From positions 2,604,001 through 2,668,000 of the forward strand of contig NZ_CP157940.1 of NCBI RefSeq assembly GCF_040207125.1: 64,000 nucleotides of DNA. Reading direction: 5' to 3'. This stretch comes from Lacrimispora sp. BS-2. GTDB taxonomy: Bacteria > Bacillota > Clostridia > Lachnospirales > Lachnospiraceae. Shown piece after piece: positions 19,146 to 26,172 of this stretch; position 1 is the stretch's first letter; each line of letters begins with the position of its first letter. A program made the translations under genes and the position numbers. The notes below the pieces were generated by a model that searched no databases, was not told the DNA's origin, and saw nothing but the letters and a program-made list of their open reading frames with translations.

Positions 19146-20465
19146 TTAAACCTCAGTCATAATAAACATATCATAAATTGCCTTGATCGCTTCCTCAAAA
19201 TCTGCGTTCTTTACGCCAATGATGATGTTGAGTTCACTGGAGCCCTGGTCGATCATTTTAACGTTTACCCTGGAATGGGCAAGGGCCGAAAAGATTCTTC
19301 CGGCAGTCCCTCTGGTCGCCTTCATGCCACGGCCCACCACAGCGACCAGCGCAAGGTCTGATTCCATCTCAAGGAAATCAGGTTCTACCGCCCTGTGGAT
19401 TCCTGCGATAACGGACTGCTCATATTCTTCAAATTCCGACTGATGGACAAAAACGGTCATGGTATCGATTCCCGACGGCATATGCTCAAAGGAAATGCCG
19501 TACTTTTCAAATACTTCCAGCACCTTTCTCCCAAAACCAACTTCAGCGTTCATCATGGCCTTTTCAATGTTGATGGAGCAGAAGCCCTTCTTACCGGCAA
19601 TTCCCGTAATGGTATAATGAGGCTTTCTGCAGGTGCTTTCCACGATCAGAGTCCCCTGGTCCTCCGGCTTATTGGTGTTCCGGATGTTGATGGGAATTCC
19701 TTCTTTTCTCACCGGGAAAATGGCATCCTCATGGAGGACACTGGCTCCCATATAAGCAAGCTCTCTTAACTCCCGGTATGTAATGGTCTCAATGACCTCC
19801 GGATTTTTAATGATCCTTGGATCCGCAACCAGGAAACCGGAAACATCCGTCCAATTTTCATACATGTCCGCATGAATGGCCTTTGCAACAATGGAGCCGG
19901 TTATATCGGAACCGCCTCTTGAAAAGGTCTTTATGGTTCCGTCCGGCTTTGATCCGTAAAAGCCCGGGATCACCGCTCTCTCCACATGCTCCAGGCGCTC
20001 ACCAAGTTCTGTATTGGTAAGCTCCGCATTAAAACTGCCATCTGTATCAAAGAAGATTACTTCAGCTGCGTCAATGAATTCGTAGCCTAAGAATTCTGCC
20101 ATCACCATTCCATTTAAGTACTCTCCTCTGGAAGCCGCATAATCACGCCCGGCCTTTTTAAGGAAATTTTCTTCAATGGCTTCAAACTCATGATCCAGAT
20201 TCAAATTCAGATGAAGCCCGTCAATAATTTCCATATAGCGTTCCTGAATCTTTTCCAGAATCTTTTTGTAGCTCTTGCCCTCTGCCGCAGCATCATAGCA
20301 CTGGTATAACATATCCGTGACCTTTTCATCCTTGTCATTTCGTTTGCCCGGCGCAGATGGAATTACAAACCGCCTGCTTTTTTCTGCACGAATGATGTCA
20401 CCCACCTTTTTGAACTGTTTTGCACTGGCTAAAGAGCTTCCTCCAAATTTCACAACTTTTTTCAT
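19146..20465 (-). CDS. lysC: Aspartate kinase
   Basis: This monofunctional aspartokinase has 439 residues. The amino-acid kinase domain starts MKKVVKFGGSSLAS and contains FSRGGSDITGSIVAKA and the WTDVSGFLVADPRII aspartate-binding region. Two ACT-type regulatory repeats follow from about residue 300 (TMTVFVHQ..., ALVAVVGRGMKATRGTAGRIF). It phosphorylates aspartate, the first step towards Lys, Thr and Met, and ACT domains imply feedback by end-product amino acids. Monocistronic, with its own promoter and terminator. Confidence 0.92.
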   Translation of the reverse strand: MKKVVKFGGSSLASAKQFKKVGDIIRAEKSRRFVIPSAPGKRNDKDEKVTDMLYQCYDAAAEGKSYKKILEKIQERYMEIIDGLHLNLNLDHEFEAIEENFLKKAGRDYAASRGEYLNGMVMAEFLGYEFIDAAEVIFFDTDGSFNAELTNTELGERLEHVERAVIPGFYGSKPDGTIKTFSRGGSDITGSIVAKAIHADMYENWTDVSGFLVADPRIIKNPEVIETITYRELRELAYMGASVLHEDAIFPVRKEGIPINIRNTNKPEDQGTLIVESTCRKPHYTITGIAGKKGFCSINIEKAMMNAEVGFGRKVLEVFEKYGISFEHMPSGIDTMTVFVHQSEFEEYEQSVIAGIHRAVEPDFLEMESDLALVAVVGRGMKATRGTAGRIFSALAHSRVNVKMIDQGSSELNIIIGVKNADFEEAIKAIYDMFIMTEV

Positions 20466-20510
20466 AGCCTTTTTCTCCTTTGATTCAGGTTATTTCCATA
20501 TTTAACGGAA

Positions 20511-20539
20511 ATAATATCCTAATTGCAGGTGGCTGTCAA
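20511..20539 (-). promoter_or_regulatory. Sigma-A type promoter of the aspartokinase gene
   Basis: On the minus strand: TTGACA, 17-base spacer, TATTAT. It lies about 45 bases upstream of ATG 20465. No lysine riboswitch or T-box fits in the short leader. Confidence 0.8.
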
Positions 20540-20601
20540 GTATTTTCTCCGGCCGGTCCATAATTTCCCACTTAAGAATCTTTTCATCCTTTTCCCTGAT
20601 T

Positions 20602-21357
20602 TCACTTCCAGGCGGCTACCGCAAACATGACGGCCCTTGACGAAGCAGAGGGCTTTGTGTACTGGTTATTCCATCTCCCAATGCCCAAAAGTTTTTCTAA
20701 ATCCCTGTAGCAGCAGACTCTTTCCGCCCCTTCTTTCCAGAGCTTTACCATGTCCCACTCCGGACGGTCCGTCCTGGTGATTTCCAAATCACGGGCTATA
20801 AAATTCCTCATTTTCAGCTGCTCCAGGCTCTGGGTGGGATGGCTGGGCGTCTCTCCCCTTGCATCTGCCTCATTAAAGGCCCTTCCATAATTGGAGTCCA
20901 TATTCAAGAGGACCCCTCCAGGCCGGAGGACCCGCATCATTTCCTCATAGGCCCTGGCGGCGTCGGGCAGCACCCAGGTAACATTTCTCGTAACGATGAA
21001 ATCAAAGGTTTCATCGGAAAAATCCATATTTTGAATGTCCATGTGTAAAAATGAAATGCGGTCATGTCCCGTATCACGGGCATTTTTAGCTGCCTGCCGG
21101 AGCATGTCCCGGGAAAAGTCCACACCCGTGACCTCACACCCTAATTCCGACAGCAGCATGGAAAAAAAGCCCGCGCCGCAGCCAGCATCCAAAGCCTTTA
21201 AAGGTGCTCCGGTTTCCGGCATATTTTTCCTTAAAAATTCCTTAAAAGCCGGGTAAAGGGGGGAATCATAATCCTGCATCCGAAGCTGGGAAAATTCCTC
21301 CGCCCTCTGGGACCAGTAAGAATGGGAAAGCCTTTGTATATTATCCTGTTTTTCCAT
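20602..21357 (-). CDS. Class I SAM-dependent methyltransferase
   Basis: The protein has 251 residues. Motif I is LDAGCGAGFFSMLLSELGCEVTGVD, followed by FDFIVTRNVTWVLPDAARAYEEMMRVLRPGG. It has the UbiE/Methyltransf_11 fold, and the C-terminal third is not diagnostic. It starts two bases after the ATPase gene of a FecBCD-type transporter and is plainly co-transcribed with it. A methyltransferase of this kind often accompanies metal or corrinoid uptake operons in Clostridia, but its substrate is unknown. Confidence 0.85.
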   Translation of the reverse strand: MEKQDNIQRLSHSYWSQRAEEFSQLRMQDYDSPLYPAFKEFLRKNMPETGAPLKALDAGCGAGFFSMLLSELGCEVTGVDFSRDMLRQAAKNARDTGHDRISFLHMDIQNMDFSDETFDFIVTRNVTWVLPDAARAYEEMMRVLRPGGVLLNMDSNYGRAFNEADARGETPSHPTQSLEQLKMRNFIARDLEITRTDRPEWDMVKLWKEGAERVCCYRDLEKLLGIGRWNNQYTKPSASSRAVMFAVAAWK

Positions 21358-21359
21358 AT

Positions 21360-22145
21360 TTAATCCTCATCAATTCTTCCCGGAATACAAATACTCCGTT
21401 TTCCAAAGGTCTTAACATTTACTTCTATCTGATAAAGCTCCTTCATATTCCGGCTGGTGACCACGTCGGCGGCCGGTCCTGTCTTAACAATTCCCCTGTC
21501 TTTCATTATTGAGGTTTTCCCTTTTAACTCCAGCGCATGATCGGGGAAATGGGTTGTCATAATAACTCCCATCCCTTCCTTTTGAAGCTTTCCAATCAAA
21601 TGGATAAAACGGTACTGGTTCCCAAAATCCAGATGAGAGGTGGGCTCGTCTAAAATCAAAACCTCAGGCTCCTGGTTTAAGGCGGCAGCAATCAATACCA
21701 GCTGCCTTTCCCCGCCGGAAATATCTGTATAGGGCTTATCCCTCAGATGGCCTATATTTAAAAATTCCAGCCGCTTCATGGCAGAGCCTTCCTCCGCCTT
21801 TCCCGGTGTGGAAAAATAGCCAATTCTGGACGTCCGGCCCATAAGAACTACATCCATAACAGAAAAGGGAAAGGCGGGCACATGGGTCTGGGGAATGTAT
21901 GCGATTTTCTGGGCCAGCTTTCTGGCGGAATAGTTTTTCAAAAGCTTACCGTCAATCAGAATTCTTCCTTCTTTTGGCTTATACTCCCCAATGATGTTTT
22001 TTAATAAGGTACTTTTCCCCGTACCGTTAGCTCCCAACAGGCAAAAAATTTCCGGTGATTGATAAGATAAGGACACATCCTCAAAGACATTTTTTTCCCC
22101 GTCATAACTGAATGTAAGGTTTTGTATCTCCAGCTTCATTACCAT
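21360..22145 (-). CDS. ABC transporter ATP-binding protein (FecE/BtuD type)
   Basis: The protein has 261 residues with Walker A GANGTGKST, signature ISGGERQLV and Walker B VLILDEPTSHLD, plus the H-loop. Two starts are possible: 22145, or the internal ATG at 22139, which overlaps the permease stop as TAATG. Both keep the complete domain. It energises uptake through the FecCD-like permease encoded just upstream. Confidence 0.92.
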   Translation of the reverse strand: MVMKLEIQNLTFSYDGEKNVFEDVSLSYQSPEIFCLLGANGTGKSTLLKNIIGEYKPKEGRILIDGKLLKNYSARKLAQKIAYIPQTHVPAFPFSVMDVVLMGRTSRIGYFSTPGKAEEGSAMKRLEFLNIGHLRDKPYTDISGGERQLVLIAAALNQEPEVLILDEPTSHLDFGNQYRFIHLIGKLQKEGMGVIMTTHFPDHALELKGKTSIMKDRGIVKTGPAADVVTSRNMKELYQIEVNVKTFGKRSICIPGRIDED

Positions 22146-23161
22146 CTCACCTTCCTCTTATATATGAAATAAATAAACAAGGGAACTCCGATAATGCCTG
22201 TAATCACGCCAATGGGGATTTCCACGGCCGTCAGGGCCCGGCAGATATCGTCAATCACCAGGAGATAGCAGATACCTAATGAGGCGGAAACGGGAATGAT
22301 CCGCCTAAAATCAGGCCCCGTAATCATGCGGGTCAGATGAGGAATGACGATTCCCACCCAGCCGATGATGCCTGAAATGCTCACCACCAGGGCCGTCAAA
22401 ACGGAGCAGGCAACAATAGCAATGCCCCTCTCCCGCCTTACGTCAATTCCAAATGATTTTGCCTCCTGATCCCCCATACTTAAGACGTTTATCTTCCAGC
22501 GGAAAAGGAAAAGAAGGACCATTGCCATGGAATAAAGGGGAAGGATTGTCAGGATTTTCACGTAACTGATCCCTGAAAGAGAACCCATGAGCCAGAATAC
22601 AATTGCCGGAAGCTTATCAAAGGGATCCGCCACAAATTTTATAAGAGACACCAGAGAGGAAAACAGGGAACCCACCAGCATTCCTGCCAGAATGAGTGTG
22701 ACTGTGTTTTTCTGTCCCCTCATGGACAGGAAAAATGTCAGGCCTACAGCAAAAAGGCCGAAGAAAATGGCGGTCATCTGGATTTGCATGGAAGAAAAAG
22801 TTAAAATAATGGCTAATCCGGCCCCAAACCCCGCTCCATTGGAAACTCCCAGGGTATAGGGGGAGGCAAGAGGATTTTTAAACAGCCCCTGAAACACCGC
22901 ACCGGAAACGGAAAGACCGGCCCCCACCAGGGAAGCTCCTATAACCCGTGGGAAACGTACCTGCCACAACAGTCCGGCCGCCATGGAATCGGAAACCAGC
23001 ACCTGCCCTGTTATCCGTCCGTAAATGATTTTTATAATATCAATAGGGCCGATATGATACGGCCCTATTGTCAATGATATAAGAATACAGAATACAGGAA
23101 GAAGAACTATTACAATTCCCGTTATATTTTTTAAAACAGATTTTTCTTTCATAGGCTTCAC
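22139..23161 (-). CDS. FecCD-family ABC transporter permease
   Basis: This is a 340-residue, roughly ten-helix permease of the iron-siderophore/cobalamin/molybdate class. Conserved segments are GLLWQVRFPRVIGASLVGAG, GAVFQGLFKNPLASPYTLGVSNGAG and GIIGWVGIVIPHLTR. It probably works as a homodimer, since only one permease gene is present. It overlaps the ATPase gene and lies four bases after the binding-protein gene. Confidence 0.92.
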   Translation of the reverse strand: MKPMKEKSVLKNITGIVIVLLPVFCILISLTIGPYHIGPIDIIKIIYGRITGQVLVSDSMAAGLLWQVRFPRVIGASLVGAGLSVSGAVFQGLFKNPLASPYTLGVSNGAGFGAGLAIILTFSSMQIQMTAIFFGLFAVGLTFFLSMRGQKNTVTLILAGMLVGSLFSSLVSLIKFVADPFDKLPAIVFWLMGSLSGISYVKILTILPLYSMAMVLLFLFRWKINVLSMGDQEAKSFGIDVRRERGIAIVACSVLTALVVSISGIIGWVGIVIPHLTRMITGPDFRRIIPVSASLGICYLLVIDDICRALTAVEIPIGVITGIIGVPLFIYFIYKRKVRW

Positions 23162-23165
23162 ATGA

Positions 23166-24341
23166 TTAAACAGAGCCGTTAAAATCTACACCGTAGAAAT
23201 TCTTGTAAAAGGCTTTGGCTCTTTCCAAAACCACATCTTTGCTGATTTTATCAGGATAGAACTGGGAAGCCAGCCACAATTCACCCAGGGCAATGGAATC
23301 CGTATCCGGATTTCCCCAGGGCTTTGTCCAGTAGGGAGCCAAAAGGACTTTGTTTTCCTTGACCGCTTTCAGTTCCTTATATTTTGCATCAACGGTGATT
23401 TGATCGTATACGTCCTTATAACGGTCCTGCACGATAATCACATCAGGGTTCCATTCCGCCAGCTTTTCAAAGGTATAAGGCTTATAGCCCTGGATTTCCT
23501 GGGCTGCCACATTGATTGCACCTGCCCTTAAAAGCTGGGAGCCCACATACTTGTCATTGCCGTAGGTTTGTTCTCCTTCATTGGCAATAAATACCCTGAC
23601 TCTCTGGTCATCCGGTATGCTGCCAACGGCGTCATCCACCAGTTTGCGGCTTTCCAGGCAGAAATTCCATATATCATCCGCCTTTGAATCGGTCCCGGTC
23701 AATTTTCCCAGGGTCTTTACCGCCCATTCACAGCCATCTGTATAAGCCTTGTCCGCATCGGAAAGTCTGGGGCTTTGAGCCTCTGCCTGCTTCCCCTCTC
23801 CCCGTAAGGAAACCACCACCACCGGAATTCCCAAATCCTTTAATTGCTGAATGGCTTCCGGCTTTGCCTGGGAGGCGGCAATGACCACATCCGGCTTTAA
23901 TGCCGCGATTTCCTCCACATTCCACTCCGTTAAATCGCCTGGCGTGGGAAGGCTGTCAATGCCTGGGAATACGGTTTCCATATAAGCGCCTAAATCCTTT
24001 TTCCAGTTTTTCTCCGTAGCCACCACCTTGTCCTGGGCTCCTAACTGGGCCAGAATGTCCAGAGAATGATGCTGCATAACCACCATGCGTTCCACCGGAA
24101 TCTTTACTGTCACTTCATTGTCCGCCTGATCCTTAAAGGTCCAGCTTTCCTGTCCTGCAGCTTTCTGGGATTCCTTTTGAGCCTCCGCCTGGGACTCTGT
24201 CTTTGACTGCTCCGTTTCTGCCGCCGCAGAGGACTGGGCCTCTGTCGTCTGTGAAACACTTCCCTCTTTCTTTCCGCAAGCAGTCAGAAGAAAAAGAGCA
24301 GCAAGAATCAGAACGGCCACTTTTAACCTGAGTTGTTTCAT
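23166..24341 (-). CDS. Metal/cofactor ABC transporter substrate-binding lipoprotein
   Basis: The protein has 391 residues. The lipobox is LFLLTACGKK, followed by a Glu/Gln/Ser-rich tether (~25-70) and a helical-backbone periplasmic-binding-protein domain (VERMVVMQHHSLDILAQLGAQDKVVATEKNW, PDVVIAASQAKPEAIQQLKDLGIPVVVV). This class binds ferric siderophores, heme, cobalamin, molybdate or tungstate. The ligand is not readable here. A Mo-hydroxylase locus lies 2 kb away, so an oxyanion is worth considering, but that is inference. Confidence 0.9.
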   Translation of the reverse strand: MKQLRLKVAVLILAALFLLTACGKKEGSVSQTTEAQSSAAAETEQSKTESQAEAQKESQKAAGQESWTFKDQADNEVTVKIPVERMVVMQHHSLDILAQLGAQDKVVATEKNWKKDLGAYMETVFPGIDSLPTPGDLTEWNVEEIAALKPDVVIAASQAKPEAIQQLKDLGIPVVVVSLRGEGKQAEAQSPRLSDADKAYTDGCEWAVKTLGKLTGTDSKADDIWNFCLESRKLVDDAVGSIPDDQRVRVFIANEGEQTYGNDKYVGSQLLRAGAINVAAQEIQGYKPYTFEKLAEWNPDVIIVQDRYKDVYDQITVDAKYKELKAVKENKVLLAPYWTKPWGNPDTDSIALGELWLASQFYPDKISKDVVLERAKAFYKNFYGVDFNGSV

Positions 24342-24451
24342 AACATTTCTCCCTTCGTAATTAAGAAATCAACATCCCCCGTTTCGGCAGGCGGCTATAA
24401 CGCCAAGCAACGGACAACCACAGGCTCAAAGGACAGGGGAGTTTCGATATA
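24342..24451 (-). other. Structured-looking 5' leader of the metal/cofactor ABC operon
   Basis: About 100 bases separate the promoter from ATG 24341. The leader is GC-rich and self-complementary: CTCCCC near its start can pair with GGGGGA near 24385, and GGCG-TTATAG-CCGCC forms an internal hairpin. It does not match a riboswitch consensus I can recognise. Confidence 0.35.
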
Positions 24452-24480
24452 AGTATAAAATTACATCGGAAAAATGTCAA
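24452..24480 (-). promoter_or_regulatory. Sigma-A promoter of the metal/cofactor ABC operon
   Basis: On the minus strand: TTGACA, exactly 17 bases, TATACT. This is a near-consensus promoter for the four-gene operon 24341-20602. Confidence 0.82.
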
Positions 24481-24503
24481 TCACCACTTTAATAAAGTGG
24501 TGA
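24481..24503. promoter_or_regulatory. Perfect palindrome abutting the -35 element
   Basis: TCACCACTTT-AAT-AAAGTGGTGA has perfect 10-bp arms and touches the -35 hexamer of the ABC operon. It could be a repressor operator, or a terminator for the DUF523-HD gene, which ends at 24519. The T-tract is poor, which leans towards an operator. Confidence 0.5.
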
Positions 24504-24518
24504 TGTCAATGAATCTTA

Positions 24519-25631
24519 TTATTCCAACGCATCCATCTCCTGATTCACGGCTTCCTCACAGGAGCGCATTGCCAGGATGGTCTTCTCAAACAGTTCTTCA
24601 AGAGTCCAGCCCAGATTTTCTGCACCTGATGCGATCACATCCCTGGAACAGCCTGCTGCAAACCGCTTGTCCTTGAATTTTTTCTTAAGGCTGGAGACTT
24701 CTAAATCCATAACGCTTTTTGAAGGGCGCATCCTGGCCGCCGCTCCGATGAGTCCGGTCAGTTCATCCGCTGCAAACATGATCTTTTCCATCACATGTTC
24801 CGGTTTTACCTGGGAACAGATTCCATAACCATGGCTGCATATGGCATGAATAAGTTCTTCCTCTGCCCCGATTTCTGTCAGAAGCTCCGGAGCCTTTGTA
24901 CAATGTTCCTCCGGGAATTGTTCAAAATCCACATCATGAAGAAGTCCTGCGATTCCCCAGAATTCTTCCTCTGACCCAAATCCCATTTCTCCTGCATACC
25001 AGCGCATCACCCCTTCCACGGTCAGACCGTGAAGCAGATGAAACGGTTCCTTATTATATTTCTTTAGTAACTCCAGTGCCTGTTGTCTTGTGATTGCTGT
25101 TTTCATAACTCCTCTTATCTCCTTTCCTATTTGCCGCCCATGCTCTTTGGGCATAAAGGGATACCCGAAAGATCCTATGCTGCTCTCTCCTGATACGTGG
25201 ATTCCGTTTTCTTCCAAAAGCCTTGCGGTCACACCGCTTCCCGGAACCTTTGTCCCTGAAAACGTCCCATCATAAATGGACCCATGACCGCAGGACGGAC
25301 TACGCTCCTTTAAAATCGCCCGCTTACAGCCATAAAGCCTGGCAAGCTTCAGGGTTTCTTCTGCTCCCTTTAAAAAGCTGTCCGTCACATCTTTCCCTGA
25401 CCGGTCCATCACACGGATCTTATTATAATTCCCGTTTTCACCGCAAACAAGCTGCTCTGCAGGCTCTCTGGGCGTTCCCAGGCCACCAAGCTGCTCCGGG
25501 CAGACCGGTATGAAGTTGTATTTCTCCATAAGCCCGATCAGGCTTTCCTGCCTGCCGCTTCCGCCGTCATAGCGGCAGTTAATTCCAAGCAGACAGGCGC
25601 TTACCAATATGTTTTCTTTTTCCCCGCTCAT
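24519..25631 (-). CDS. DUF523 domain fused to an HD-domain protein
   Basis: Residues 1-~145 are DUF523 (LVSACLLGINCRYDGG, VCPEQLGGLGTPREPAE, ILKERSPSCGHGSIYDG). Residues ~180-370 are an HD-superfamily domain (LLHGLTVEGVMRWYA, GIAGLLHDVDFEQFPEEH, AICSHGYG, MFAADELTGLIGAAA). In relatives these are normally separate genes. The joint (~150-175, GYPFMPKEHGRQIGKE) is a translation of a short dispersed repeat also found intergenically at 847-884. An internal ATG at ~25107 (MKTAITRQQALELL) has its own AGGAG site and looks like the original start of the HD gene. Function is unknown for both; HD domains are usually metal-dependent phosphohydrolases. Confidence 0.85.
   Translation of the reverse strand: MSGEKENILVSACLLGINCRYDGGSGRQESLIGLMEKYNFIPVCPEQLGGLGTPREPAEQLVCGENGNYNKIRVMDRSGKDVTDSFLKGAEETLKLARLYGCKRAILKERSPSCGHGSIYDGTFSGTKVPGSGVTARLLEENGIHVSGESSIGSFGYPFMPKEHGRQIGKEIRGVMKTAITRQQALELLKKYNKEPFHLLHGLTVEGVMRWYAGEMGFGSEEEFWGIAGLLHDVDFEQFPEEHCTKAPELLTEIGAEEELIHAICSHGYGICSQVKPEHVMEKIMFAADELTGLIGAAARMRPSKSVMDLEVSSLKKKFKDKRFAAGCSRDVIASGAENLGWTLEELFEKTILAMRSCEEAVNQEMDALE
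25135..25168. repeat. Small dispersed hairpin repeat, copy 2 (inside the DUF523-HD gene)
   Basis: This matches 847-880 with two mismatches in about 33 bases. It contains GCCCA/TGGGC hairpin arms and is read in-frame as the linker between DUF523 and the HD domain. Confidence 0.55.
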
Positions 25632-26172
25632 TTTCTGCCTCCTTTTATAGATCCTGATGCATCAAAATGAAAAACTTCACCATGATAGAAACGATCCCTG
25701 TTTATTTCTCTGAAATATTAAAGTTTTCCACACCTTTGTGTAAAAAAACATCCTCCAGGCAAAAACCCAGAGGACATCTTTTCTTAATCTATTTATTATA
25801 ACATATACGACAAAATTTGCAATAATTTTAAGGTCTAAAATGTTTTTTCAGTATATATAAAAAAAAGTTTGATAACAGTAAAAATTGCCTTATTTTCCCG
25901 GCTTTACTTATAGATATTTTCTATAAATAAAACGGATGAAACCTCCTGTTTAAGCGAAAAAGCAGGTGTTCTAACTTTTTTTGTATATAACTAAAAATTT
26001 TTTATATTTTCATGGAATATGAATTGTTTTTATATTATTTGTATGTTAAAATGTCTGTGGAAGCAGAAATAAAAACGCCATTTTTTGATAAAATTATATA
26101 AAATAGTATTGTTAGAAAAAATGTGCGGAATTATATAATATCAACCAGTATATTAGAGAGAGAGGTATTGTC
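25632..26172. other. Divergent intergenic region of about 540 bases
   Basis: A hairpin with T-tracts on both sides sits at 25748-25780 (TCCTC/GAGGA core). It could act as an attenuator in the DUF523-HD leader. The rest is very AT-rich with no open frame. I looked for a purine riboswitch before the Mo-hydroxylase gene and saw none. Confidence 0.5.
26024..26052 (+). promoter_or_regulatory. Probable promoter of the Mo-hydroxylase operon
   Basis: TTGTTT, 17-base spacer, TAAAAT, about 120 bases upstream of ATG 26173. This is a plausible sigma-A promoter in a very AT-rich setting. Confidence 0.45.

Noticed and set aside
25632..26172. Purine riboswitch before the Mo hydroxylase
   Set aside because: No conserved purine-aptamer core or flanking stems could be found in the AT-rich leader.
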